The position numbers were made by a program, and so were the translations under genes. Source: Streptomyces qinzhouensis (GTDB lineage Bacteria > Actinomycetota > Actinomycetes > Streptomycetales > Streptomycetaceae). From it: a DNA stretch of 64,000 nt. The notes below the pieces were generated by a model. It had not been told where the DNA came from. It made no database searches and saw nothing but the letters and a program-made list of their open reading frames with translations. Shown here in pieces: positions 21,127-29,143 of the stretch (position 1 is its first letter; each line of letters opens with the position of its first letter). Where the stretch lies: positions 1,178,001 to 1,242,000 of the forward strand of contig NZ_CP042266.1 in the NCBI RefSeq assembly GCF_007856155.1, written 5' to 3'.

Positions 21127-22491
21127 TCAGTGGCGTTCGAAGGAGCGGCGGCGTTCCCAGTCGGTGACCGCGGCTTCGTACGCGGCGAGTTCGACCCGGG
21201 CCGCGTTCAGATAGTGGTCGACGACCTCGTCGCCGAAGGCGGCCTTGGCGAGGGGGCTGGTCTCCCACAGCTCGGCGGCCTCGCGCAGGGTGGTGGGGAC
21301 CTGGGCGTGTCCCGCCGTGTACGCGTTCCCGGTGCAGGGTTCGGGCAGGTCCAGCTCCTGTTCGACCCCGTACAGTCCGGCGGCGATCATTCCGGCGACG
21401 GCGAGGTAGGGATTGACATCGCCGCCGGGGAGCCGGTTCTCGAAGCGCAGCGAGCGGCCGCGGCCGACGACCCGCAGGGCACAGGTGCGATTGTCGTGCC
21501 CCCAGGCGACGGCGGTGGGGGCGAAGGAGCCGGGCTGGAAGCGTTTGTACGAGTTGATGTTGGGCGCGTACAGCAGGGTGAAGTCGCGCAGCGCGGCGAG
21601 CTGTCCGGCGAGGAAGTGCCGCATCACGGGCGACATTCCGCCGGGTCCTTCCCCGGCCATGACGTTGCCGCCGTCGGCGTCGGCGAGGGAGAGGTGGATA
21701 TGGCAGGAGTTGCCCTCGCGCTCGTTGTACTTGGCCATGAAGGTGAGGGAGACCCCCTCCTGGGCGGCGATCTCCTTGGCCCCGGTCTTGTAGACGGAGT
21801 GCTGGTCGCAGGTGGTGAGGGCCTCGTCGTAGCGGAAGGCGATCTCGTGCTGGCCGGGGTTGCACTCGCCCTTCGCGGACTCCACGGTGAGTCCGGCGGC
21901 GGCCATCTCGTTGCGGATGCGGCGCAGCAGGGGTTCGATCCGGCCGGTGCCGAGGACGGAGTAGTCGATGTTGTACTGATTGGCCGGGGTCAGTCCGCGG
22001 TAGTCGCGGTCCCAGGCCTGTTCGTAGGTGTCCTTGAAGACGATGAACTCCAGCTCGGTGCCGACGTTCGCGGTCCAGCCGTGCTCGGCGAGCCGGGCCG
22101 ACTGGCGCCGGAGGATCTGGCGGGGGGCGGCCGGGACGGGGCTGCCGTCGCTCCAGGCGAGATCGGCGACGAGAAGGGCGGTACCGGCGTTCCAGGGGAC
22201 GCGGCGCAGGGTGGTGGTGTCGGGGTGCAGGGCGAAATCGCCGTACCCCTTCTCCCATGAGGCCATGGCATAGCCGTCGACGGTGTTCATCTCGGTGTCG
22301 ACGGCGAGGAGGTAGTTGCATCCCTCGGTGCCGTGGTCGAGGACCTCGCCGAGGAAGAAGGGGGCCGCGAACCGCTTGCCCTGGAGCCGTCCCTGCATAT
22401 CGGGGAAGGCCAGGACGACGGTGTCGATCTCGCCGCCCGCCACCAGGGAGCGCAGCTCCGGCACGGCGAGCGGGGGTGTTCGGTCAGCCAC
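21127..22491 (-). CDS. glnA4: Gamma-glutamyl-amine ligase of the glutamine synthetase family (GlnA4-type)
   Basis: A glutamine synthetase-like enzyme of 454 aa. GlnA4 of Streptomyces coelicolor gamma-glutamylates ethanolamine, and GlnA3/PuuA do so with polyamines. Catalytic-domain motifs are GTELEFIVF, AKGECNPGQHEI, NSCHIHLSL, YAPNINSYKRFQPGSFAP and ENRLPGGDVNPYLA. The GTG at 22489-22491 (VADRTPPLAV) lies 9 bases behind GAGGAGG. Its neighbours (permease, aldehyde dehydrogenase, gamma-glutamyl hydrolase, FadR regulator) make amine catabolism much likelier than nitrogen assimilation. The identity as GlnA4 rests on gene order that I recognise, so the symbol is provisional. Confidence 0.85.
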   Translation of the reverse strand: MADRTPPLAVPELRSLVAGGEIDTVVLAFPDMQGRLQGKRFAAPFFLGEVLDHGTEGCNYLLAVDTEMNTVDGYAMASWEKGYGDFALHPDTTTLRRVPWNAGTALLVADLAWSDGSPVPAAPRQILRRQSARLAEHGWTANVGTELEFIVFKDTYEQAWDRDYRGLTPANQYNIDYSVLGTGRIEPLLRRIRNEMAAAGLTVESAKGECNPGQHEIAFRYDEALTTCDQHSVYKTGAKEIAAQEGVSLTFMAKYNEREGNSCHIHLSLADADGGNVMAGEGPGGMSPVMRHFLAGQLAALRDFTLLYAPNINSYKRFQPGSFAPTAVAWGHDNRTCALRVVGRGRSLRFENRLPGGDVNPYLAVAGMIAAGLYGVEQELDLPEPCTGNAYTAGHAQVPTTLREAAELWETSPLAKAAFGDEVVDHYLNAARVELAAYEAAVTDWERRRSFERH

Positions 22492-22525
22492 GGAATCGCG
22501 CCTCCTCGGGTCGGCCGGGAGCCAT

Positions 22526-22547
22526 AAGGTATTGCTGAAGACCATTG
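22526..22547. promoter_or_regulatory. Candidate operator AAGGT-N10-ACCATTG
   Basis: It lies in the 78 bases between the divergent glnA4 and GntR/FadR genes. The same half-sites with the same 10-base spacing occur at 23378-23399, before the permease gene. AT-richer than its surroundings, it coincides with the expected promoters on both strands. Confidence 0.5.
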
Positions 22548-22569
22548 ATTGGGAAGAGGGAACGGGGTC

Positions 22570-23310
22570 GTGGCGGAGACGAACGGGCGGAACACGGCGG
22601 AGCCGGGCCGGTTGGCGGCCGTGCTGCGGCCGGTGCGCGCGGGCAACGGTTTCGAAGAGGCGCTGGAGCAGATACTCCAGTTGCTGCGGCTCGGTCTGGT
22701 GCCCGCCGGGGAGCGGCTGCCCGCGGAGCGCGAACTGGCCGAGCGGATGGGGATCAGCCGGGTGACCCTGCGGGAGGCGCTCAAGGTCCTCACGGAGCAG
22801 CGGCTGCTGGAGAGCCGGCGGGGGCGGTACGGCGGGACGTTCGTCCTGCCGCGGCCCGAGGCGTACGGCGAGGACGAGCTGCGGCGCCGTCTCGCGGGCG
22901 CGGACGTCGAGGACACCCTGCGGTTCCGGGAGGTGCTGGAGGTCGGCGCGGCCGGGCTGTGCGCGGCGCACGGGCTGACGGACGAGGGCGCGCGGCGGCT
23001 GCGGGCGGCGCTGGCGGCCACGCACGACGCGCCGCTCACGGAGTACCGGCGCCGGGACACGCTGCTCCATCTCACCCTGGCCGAACTGTCGGGCTCGCCG
23101 TCGCTGGCGGAGCGGTACGCGGCGGTCCGGGCCGGGGTGAACGAACTGCTCGACTGCATTCCGATCCTGGTACGGAATCTGGAGCACTCGCAGCAGCAGC
23201 ACACGGCGGTGGTCGAGGCGGTGCTGGCGGGGGACGCGGACGGGGCCCGGGAGGCGATGCGCGAGCACTGCGGCGGTACGGCGGCGCTGCTGCGGGGCTT
23301 TCTCTCCTGA
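22570..23310 (+). CDS. GntR-family regulator of the FadR/FCD subgroup
   Basis: A 246-aa dimeric repressor-type protein. The winged helix is at about residues 25-95 (ERLPAERELAERMGISRVTLREALK) and the all-helical FCD effector domain follows (FREVLEVGAAGLCAAH to the C-terminus, with a metal-binding His pattern typical of the family). The GTG at 22570 (VAETNG) follows GAAGAGGGAACGGGGTC. It is divergent from glnA4 and immediately upstream of the permease, so it probably controls the gamma-glutamylation genes. The effector is presumably an amine or its glutamyl adduct. Confidence 0.88.
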   Translation: MAETNGRNTAEPGRLAAVLRPVRAGNGFEEALEQILQLLRLGLVPAGERLPAERELAERMGISRVTLREALKVLTEQRLLESRRGRYGGTFVLPRPEAYGEDELRRRLAGADVEDTLRFREVLEVGAAGLCAAHGLTDEGARRLRAALAATHDAPLTEYRRRDTLLHLTLAELSGSPSLAERYAAVRAGVNELLDCIPILVRNLEHSQQQHTAVVEAVLAGDADGAREAMREHCGGTAALLRGFLS

Positions 23311-23375
23311 CCGGGTTCGCCCCACCCGCCCGGGCGAGTTCGGCGCAGGGGCTTGCGCGGATCCCGGACGTACCG

Positions 23376-23399
23376 CAAAGGTGTCGCCCTCAACCTTTG
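23376..23399. promoter_or_regulatory. Candidate operator CAAAGGT-N10-ACCTTTG
   Basis: A perfect 7-base inverted repeat ends 21 bases before the permease ATG. It shares AAGGT-N10-ACC-N-TTG with the site in front of glnA4, as expected of a common binding site for the FadR-type regulator. Confidence 0.55.
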
Positions 23400-23420
23400 A
23401 ACGGCGGGAGGGGTCCAGCC

Positions 23421-24911
23421 ATGGCCGAAGGAACCACCCAGACCAATACCCCACCGGAGCCGGCGCCTTCGGGGCGGGCCCCCGCCGACGACGGCTATCT
23501 CGGCCGCCGGATGCTGCGCCGCGGCAGCGCGGGCCCGCTGCTGCTGACCGGGCTCGGGGTCGCCTATGTCGTATCCGGCGACTTCTCCGGCTGGAACATC
23601 GGCCTCGCCAAGGGCGGTTTCGGCGGTCTGGCGATCGCGACCGTCCTGATGGGCGTGATGTACGCCTGTCTGGTCTTCGCCCTCGCGGAGCTGTCGGCGA
23701 TCCTGCCGACCGCCGGCGGCGGCTACGGTTTCGCCCGGCGGGCGCTGGGCCCCTGGGGCGGCTTTCTCACCGGGACCGCGATTCTCATCGAGTACGTCCT
23801 CGCACCCGCCGCGATCTCCATCTTCATCGGCGACTACGTCGAATCCCTCGGGCTCTTCGGCCTGGAATCGGGCCGGCCGGTCTATCTCTTCTGCTTCCTG
23901 GTCTTCATCGGCATCCATCTGTGGGGGGTGGGCGAGGCGCTCCGGTTCAGCCTGGTCGTCACCGCGATCGCGGTGGCCGCTCTGCTGATCTTCGCGCTCG
24001 GGGCGTTCACCGAGTTCTCCGGGGACGGGCTGAACGACATCCCGGTCGACGGGGACGCGTTCGGCGCGAATACGTGGCTGCCGTTCGGACTGCTCGGGAT
24101 CTGGGCCGCGTTCCCGTTCGGGATGTGGTTCTTCCTCGGTGTCGAGGGGGTGCCGCTGGCGGCCGAGGAGGCCAGGGACCCGGTGCGGTCGCTGCCGAGG
24201 GCGCTGGCGGTCTCGATGGGGATCCTGGTACTGCTGGCGGTGCTGACGTTCCTCGCGGCGACCGGCGCCCGGGGCTCGGCGGCCATCCAGGACGCCGGGA
24301 ATCCGCTGGTGGTGGCTTTGCAGGGGGACGGCGAGCCGACCGCGCTCAGCCGGTTCGTCAACTATGCGGGGCTCGCCGGTCTGGTGGCGTCCTTCTTCTC
24401 CCTGATCTACGCCGGGTCCCGGCAGCTGTTCGCGCTCTCCCGGGCCGGGTATCTGCCCCGGTTCCTCTCCCTCACCAGCCGCCGCCGCTCGCCCTATCTC
24501 GGGCTGCTGGTCCCGGGCGCGATCGGTTTCGCGCTCGCCGCCTCGACCGGCAACGGCGGGCGGATGCTGAACATCGCGGTGTTCGGGGCGACGATCAGCT
24601 ATGCGCTGATGGCGCTCTCGCATATCGTCCTGCGGCGCCGCGAGCCGTGTCTGCACCGCCCTTACCGCACCCCCGGTGGGACGGTCACCTCCTCCGTCGC
24701 TTTCGTCCTGGCGCTCTCCGCGCTGGTGGCGACGTTCCTGGTGGACAAGGCGGCGGCGGTGACAGCGCTCGTCGTCTACGGCGTGGCCCTGGCCTACTTC
24801 GCGCTCTACAGCCGTCACCATCTGGTGGCGAAGGCCCCGGAGGAGGAGTTCGCCGCGCTCGCCGAGGCCGAGGCGGAGCTGGACCGCGACCGCGATCGCG
24901 ACCGGGCCTGA
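23421..24911 (+). CDS. APC-superfamily amino acid/amine permease (ethanolamine permease-like)
   Basis: An integral membrane importer of 496 aa with about 12 helices. The first, LLLTGLGVAYVVSGDFSGWNIGLAKGGF, resembles the ethanolamine permease (Eat/EutP-like) branch of the APC superfamily. GMWFFLGVEGVPLAAEEARDP is a further family motif. The C-terminal tail ends in an acidic run and a short Asp-Arg repeat (DRDRDRDRA). The ATG at 23421 follows GGCGGGAGGGG. It is probably the uptake component of the glnA4 pathway. Uptake of ethanolamine rather than another amine is inferred. Confidence 0.88.
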   Translation: MAEGTTQTNTPPEPAPSGRAPADDGYLGRRMLRRGSAGPLLLTGLGVAYVVSGDFSGWNIGLAKGGFGGLAIATVLMGVMYACLVFALAELSAILPTAGGGYGFARRALGPWGGFLTGTAILIEYVLAPAAISIFIGDYVESLGLFGLESGRPVYLFCFLVFIGIHLWGVGEALRFSLVVTAIAVAALLIFALGAFTEFSGDGLNDIPVDGDAFGANTWLPFGLLGIWAAFPFGMWFFLGVEGVPLAAEEARDPVRSLPRALAVSMGILVLLAVLTFLAATGARGSAAIQDAGNPLVVALQGDGEPTALSRFVNYAGLAGLVASFFSLIYAGSRQLFALSRAGYLPRFLSLTSRRRSPYLGLLVPGAIGFALAASTGNGGRMLNIAVFGATISYALMALSHIVLRRREPCLHRPYRTPGGTVTSSVAFVLALSALVATFLVDKAAAVTALVVYGVALAYFALYSRHHLVAKAPEEEFAALAEAEAELDRDRDRDRA

Positions 24912-24977
24912 AGGCCGCCCGGCGCGTACCCCTGTCCGTTGAGAGAACAGCGCACGAGAGAACAGCGAAGGAGCGCC

Positions 24978-25667
24978 GTGACCCAGCCGCTGATCGGTGT
25001 CACCACCTATCTCGAACCGGCCGCGTGGGGGGTGTGGAAGCTGCCCGCCGCACTGGTGCCCGCCGCCTATCCCGCCATGGTCCACCGCTGCGGCGGGCTG
25101 GCGGTGCTGCTGCCGCCGGACCCGGACCCCGGTGCGGCGCGTTCCGTGGTCGCCCGGCTGGACGGTCTGATCGTCGCGGGCGGCGCGGACGTCGAACCGG
25201 TGCGGTACGGAGCGGAGCCCGACGCCCGGACGGGGCCGCCCGCCCGCGACCGGGACGGCTGGGAAGTCGCCCTGATCGAAGCGGCGCTGGACTCGGGCAC
25301 CCCGCTGCTCGGTATCTGCCGCGGTATGCAGCTGCTGAACGTCGCCCTCGGCGGCACCCTCGTCCAGCATCTCGACGGCCATACGGGCGGTCCGGGCGTC
25401 TTCGGCAGCCACCGGGTGACCCCGGTGCCGGGCACCCGGTACGGGTCACTGGCCCCGGCGCCGGTGGAGGTGCCCACGTACCACCATCAGTCCGTGGACC
25501 GGCTCGCCCCGCCGCTGACCGCCTCGGCGTACGCCGACGACGGCACGGTCGAGGCGGTCGAACTCCCGGGCGCCGGCTGGGTGCTGGGCGTCCAGTGGCA
25601 TCCGGAGGTATCCGACGATCTCACGGTCACCCGGGGGCTGCTGGACGCGGCGGCGGGCCGGACCTAG
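24978..25667 (+). CDS. Gamma-glutamyl amidohydrolase, class I glutamine amidotransferase (PuuD-like)
   Basis: A 229-aa peptidase C26-type hydrolase that cleaves gamma-glutamyl amides. It has the nucleophile elbow LLGICRGMQLLN (Cys about 113) and the catalytic GVQWHPEVS His-Glu, plus the PuuD-like VTQPLIGVTTYLEPA N-terminus. The GTG at 24978 follows GAAGGAG. It is downstream of the permease and likely cotranscribed with it. It would release the oxidised amine (for example glycine) and glutamate in the last step of the pathway. Its stop codon overlaps that of the convergent ABC gene by 3 bases (25664-25667). Confidence 0.9.
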   Translation: MTQPLIGVTTYLEPAAWGVWKLPAALVPAAYPAMVHRCGGLAVLLPPDPDPGAARSVVARLDGLIVAGGADVEPVRYGAEPDARTGPPARDRDGWEVALIEAALDSGTPLLGICRGMQLLNVALGGTLVQHLDGHTGGPGVFGSHRVTPVPGTRYGSLAPAPVEVPTYHHQSVDRLAPPLTASAYADDGTVEAVELPGAGWVLGVQWHPEVSDDLTVTRGLLDAAAGRT

Positions 25668-26500
25668 ACGGCGGGCACGGCCCGGGCCAGGGAGGGCACG
25701 CTCGCGACCAGCCGGGCCGTGTACGGGTGTGCCGGGGCGCCCAGCACGGCCTCCGTCGGCCCGCTCTCCACCACCCGGCCGCCTTCGAGTACCGCCGTAC
25801 GGTCGCAGAGCGATGCCACGACCGACAGATCGTGGGAGACCATCACCAGCGCGAGCCCGTGCTTCTCGCGCAGTTGCCGCAGCAGGTCCACGACCTTCAC
25901 CCGGGTCGTGACGTCGAGCGCGCTGACCGGTTCGTCGGCCAGCAGCACCCGTGGGTCGCAGACCGTGGCCCGGGCGATCGCGATCCGCTGCCGCTGGCCG
26001 CCGGAGAACTCGTGCGGATAGCGCCCGGCCGCGTCCGGCGGCAGTCCGACCGCGGTGAGCGCGGCGGCCACCCGGGGCACGGCCTCGCGCCGGTTCGCCA
26101 GTCCGAGGGAGCGCAGCGGCTCGGCGACCGTGTCGCCCACCCGGCGGCGCGGGTCGAGGGAGGCGTACGGATCCTGGAAGACGCACTGCACCCCGGCGCG
26201 GAAGCGCCGCATCAGGGCCCGGTCGCGCGGCCGCAGCTCTTCACCTTCGAAGCGGACCGTTCCGGTCGTGGGCGCGGCGAGCCCGAGGAGCAGTCTCAGC
26301 AGGGTCGTCTTGCCGGTGCCGGACTCGCCGACGACGGCCAGGCTCTCCCCGGGGCCCACCGCGAGGGAGACCTCGTCGAGGACGGGTCTGCCGTTGGGCC
26401 GGTAGGCGTACGAGACCCGGTCGGCCGCCAGCAGGGCACCGGCCCCGGCCGGGGCCGCCGCCGGGGCGTCCGTCTTCGCCGCCGTCTCGGCCTCCGTCAT
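25664..26500 (-). CDS. Oligopeptide/dipeptide ABC transporter ATP-binding protein (DppF/OppF type)
   Basis: One of two ATPases of a five-part peptide-type importer, 278 aa. Walker A is GESGTGKTT (about residues 59-67), the signature is FSGGQRQRIAIARA, Walker B is VLLADEPVSALD and the H loop is MVSHDLSVV. The C-terminal oligopeptide extension (HPYTARLVASVPSLA) is short. Its ATG overlaps the stop of the upstream ATPase gene by 4 bases. It is the last gene of the operon and meets the amidohydrolase gene end to end. Confidence 0.92.
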   Translation of the reverse strand: MTEAETAAKTDAPAAAPAGAGALLAADRVSYAYRPNGRPVLDEVSLAVGPGESLAVVGESGTGKTTLLRLLLGLAAPTTGTVRFEGEELRPRDRALMRRFRAGVQCVFQDPYASLDPRRRVGDTVAEPLRSLGLANRREAVPRVAAALTAVGLPPDAAGRYPHEFSGGQRQRIAIARATVCDPRVLLADEPVSALDVTTRVKVVDLLRQLREKHGLALVMVSHDLSVVASLCDRTAVLEGGRVVESGPTEAVLGAPAHPYTARLVASVPSLARAVPAV

Positions 26501-27321
26501 CGTGCGGCCCTCCGTCGTTCCAGTGCGTCTTCCAGCGTGCGGGCGCTGTCCACGAGCGCCGCGGTGTACGGGTCGCGGGGCGCGCCGACGACATCCCGTA
26601 CGCTCCCCTCCTCCACCGCGCGCCCGTCCTTCATCACGACGACCCGGTCGGCGATCCCCGCGACGACCGCCAGATCGTGGCTGATGAAGAGGAGGGCCAT
26701 GTCCCGTTCCCGGACGAGGGTGTCGAGCAGGTCCAGCAGTTCGGCCTGGACGGTGACGTCGAGCGCGGTGGTCGGTTCGTCGGCGATCAGCAGCCGGGGC
26801 GCGCAGGCCAGCGCCATGGCGAGGGCGACGCGCTGCCGCTGACCGCCGGAGATCTCGTGCGGGCGGGCACGGGCGATGCGTTCCGGGTCGGGGAGCCTGA
26901 CCTGTTCCAGCGCCTCGGTCACGGCGCTCCGCAGCGCGGCGCCCTTCAGCCCGTGGTGGCGTGCGAGCGGTCCGGCGATCTGGCGGCCGACGCGCATCAG
27001 GGGGTCGAGCGCGGTGAGCGGCTCCTGGAACACGATCGCCGCGTCCCGTCCCCGTACCTTCGTGAGCTGCTTCTCGGGGGTGCCGACGATCTCGGTCCCG
27101 GCGAGCGTGATGCTGCCGTCCGCGGTGAGTCCTTCGGGCAGCAGGCCGAGCGCGGCGAGAGAGGTCAGAGACTTGCCGGAGCCGGATTCGCCGATGAGGC
27201 CGAGGCGTTCGCCGGGGTCGAGGCCGAAGGAGAGCCCGTCGACGAGGGGGTGTCCGGTCCGGGTGCGGACGGTCAGCCCGCGGACGGTCAGCAATGCGCC
27301 GGAGCCGGTGCCTGTGCTCAT
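26497..27321 (-). CDS. Oligopeptide/dipeptide ABC transporter ATP-binding protein (DppD/OppD type)
   Basis: The second ATPase subunit, 274 aa. Walker A is GESGSGKSLT, the signature ISGGQRQRVALAMA, Walker B LLIADEPTTALDV and the switch LLFISHDLAVV. It includes the typical VFQEPLTALDPLMRVGRQIA stretch. It overlaps its neighbours by 4 bases on both sides, so the operon is tightly coupled. Confidence 0.92.
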   Translation of the reverse strand: MSTGTGSGALLTVRGLTVRTRTGHPLVDGLSFGLDPGERLGLIGESGSGKSLTSLAALGLLPEGLTADGSITLAGTEIVGTPEKQLTKVRGRDAAIVFQEPLTALDPLMRVGRQIAGPLARHHGLKGAALRSAVTEALEQVRLPDPERIARARPHEISGGQRQRVALAMALACAPRLLIADEPTTALDVTVQAELLDLLDTLVRERDMALLFISHDLAVVAGIADRVVVMKDGRAVEEGSVRDVVGAPRDPYTAALVDSARTLEDALERRRAAR

Positions 27322-28169
27322 GCCTGCCTTCCCCGGGTGGTCGGGTCGAGGGTGTCGCGCAGCCCGTCGGCGACGAGGTTGACGCCGATGACGAGGACGA
27401 CGAGGAGGATGCCGGGGGCCAGGGCGCCCGCGGGCGCGGTGGTGAAGGTGGCCTGGGCCTCCAGCAGCATCCGCCCCCAGGAGGCGTTGGGCGGGGGCGC
27501 GCCGAGGCCGAGGTAGGAGAGTCCGGCTTCGGCGAGGACCGCGAGCCCGAACTGGAGGGCGAGGTTGACCACGAGGGTGGGCCAGATGTTCGGCAGGACG
27601 TGCCCGGCGACGATCCGCGGCCAGCTGGTGCCGGAGGTGCGGGAGGCGGTGATGTAGTCCTGGGCGAGGACCCGTTTGGCCAGGATCCGGACGAGCCGGG
27701 CGACGACCGCGCTCTGCGCGATCCCGATGGCGATGATCGCCGAGCCGAGGCTGCCGGAGCGGGCGGCGACGATCAGCATGGCGAGCAGCAGGGTCGGGAA
27801 GGCGATGAGCAGGTCGAGTACGGCGGAGAGGGTGTCGTCGAGCCAGCCCTGGGCGAAGGCGGCCAGCAGTCCGAGGGCGACGCCCAGCGCGGCGGCGATG
27901 AGGACGGATCCGAGGCCGGCCTGGACGGCGATCACGGCGCCGTTCATGACCTGGGTGAGCAGATCGCGGCCGAGTTTGTCGGTGCCGAGGAGATGGTCGC
28001 CGCCGGGTGCGGTGAGCCGTCCGCCGGAGGTGTCGTCGGTGGCGTAGGGCAGCCAGAACAGGGCAACTAGGGCGAGCAGTCCGACGGCTCCGGCCAGGAC
28101 GCAGCCGGTGATGAGGGTGGCGGAGCGACGGCGCGGCCGGGCCGCGGCCTTCGGGAGGGTCGCGGTCAT
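27318..28169 (-). CDS. ABC transporter permease (DppC/OppC type)
   Basis: An inner-membrane permease of 283 aa. One N-terminal helix (LITGCVLAGAVGLLALVALFWLP) is followed by the OppC-type sequence GGDHLLGTDKLGRDLLTQVMNG and about five more helices carrying the EAA loop (RTSGTSWPRIVAGHVLPNIWP). The ATG at 28167-28169 overlaps the dppB-like stop. The much longer open frame upstream is a shadow of the dppB-like gene. Confidence 0.92.
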   Translation of the reverse strand: MTATLPKAAARPRRRSATLITGCVLAGAVGLLALVALFWLPYATDDTSGGRLTAPGGDHLLGTDKLGRDLLTQVMNGAVIAVQAGLGSVLIAAALGVALGLLAAFAQGWLDDTLSAVLDLLIAFPTLLLAMLIVAARSGSLGSAIIAIGIAQSAVVARLVRILAKRVLAQDYITASRTSGTSWPRIVAGHVLPNIWPTLVVNLALQFGLAVLAEAGLSYLGLGAPPPNASWGRMLLEAQATFTTAPAGALAPGILLVVLVIGVNLVADGLRDTLDPTTRGRQA

Positions 28170-29131
28170 CGGGCGCCTCCCGCGAGTCCGCCGCGCAGCC
28201 GGGGATCGACGAAGCGCTGGACGACGTCGGCGGCGAAGCCGATCAGCAGCACCGCGAGGGTGGACACGAACAGCACTCCCTGGATGACGGGGTAGTCGTG
28301 CTGGCTGATGCCGGTGGTGAGCTGGGAGCCGAGACCGGGCAGGGCGAAGACGGACTCCACGACCACCGCGCCGAGCAGGGTGGAGGCGAGTTCGATGCCG
28401 AGGACGGAGATGACGGGTACGGAGGCGTTGCGCAGCCCGTGCCGCCACATCGCGCCCCCGAAGGTGCCGCCGAGCGCCCGGGCGGTGCGCAGATAGTCGC
28501 TGCCGAGGACGTCGAGGGCGGCGGAGCGCACGTACCGGATGAGGGAGGCGCTCATGACCAGGGCGACGGTGATCACCGGCAGGGCGAGGGAGCGGACCGC
28601 CTCGGCCGGGTCGGCCCACCCGTCGGGCGGGAAGCCGCCCGACGGGAACCAGCGGGCGTTCACGGCGAGTACGGCGACCAGGATCATGCCGAGCCAGAAC
28701 ACCGGGACGGCGATGCCGAGCTGGGAGACCCCGCTGAGCAGGGTGCCGTACCAGGTGTGCCGCCGGTGGGCGGCGATGAAACCGGCGGGTACGGCGACCA
28801 GGACGGCCAGCAGGAACGCGGCGGCGGTCAGCGGCAGGGTCACCTGGAGCCGGGTGGCGATCTCGGGTCCGACGGGCAGCGAACTGACGAAGGAGTTGCC
28901 GAAGTCGCCCCGGAGCAGCTGTCCGGTCCAGTGGGTGAACTGCTCGGGCAGCGGCCGGTCCGAGCCGATCGCCGCGCGGGCGGCGGCGATCTGCTCGTCC
29001 GTGGCGCCGACGGCGGTCAGCGCGTTCGCCGGATCGCCGGGGAGCATCCGCAGCAGAATGAAGAGCACCACGGTCGCCAGTCCCAGCGAGAGCAGGAGCA
29101 GGGCGGACCGCCGCAGCAGATAGCGGGCCAT
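28166..29131 (-). CDS. ABC transporter permease (DppB/OppB type)
   Basis: The partner permease, 321 aa with six helices. It begins MARYLLRRSALLLLSLGLAT and contains RMLPGDPANAL, the DppB/OppB hallmark after helix 1. The EAA loop is YLRTARALGGTFGGAMWRHG. It starts 12 bases after the binding-protein gene and is coupled to the next permease gene by ATGA. Confidence 0.92.
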   Translation of the reverse strand: MARYLLRRSALLLLSLGLATVVLFILLRMLPGDPANALTAVGATDEQIAAARAAIGSDRPLPEQFTHWTGQLLRGDFGNSFVSSLPVGPEIATRLQVTLPLTAAAFLLAVLVAVPAGFIAAHRRHTWYGTLLSGVSQLGIAVPVFWLGMILVAVLAVNARWFPSGGFPPDGWADPAEAVRSLALPVITVALVMSASLIRYVRSAALDVLGSDYLRTARALGGTFGGAMWRHGLRNASVPVISVLGIELASTLLGAVVVESVFALPGLGSQLTTGISQHDYPVIQGVLFVSTLAVLLIGFAADVVQRFVDPRLRGGLAGGAR

Positions 29132-29143
29132 CGGGTGGTCAGC

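Noticed and set aside
22287..25412. 1041-codon minus-strand open frame opposite fadR and the permease
   Set aside because: Shadow frame of plus-strand genes. Its composition is non-coding and it runs into glnA4 out of frame.
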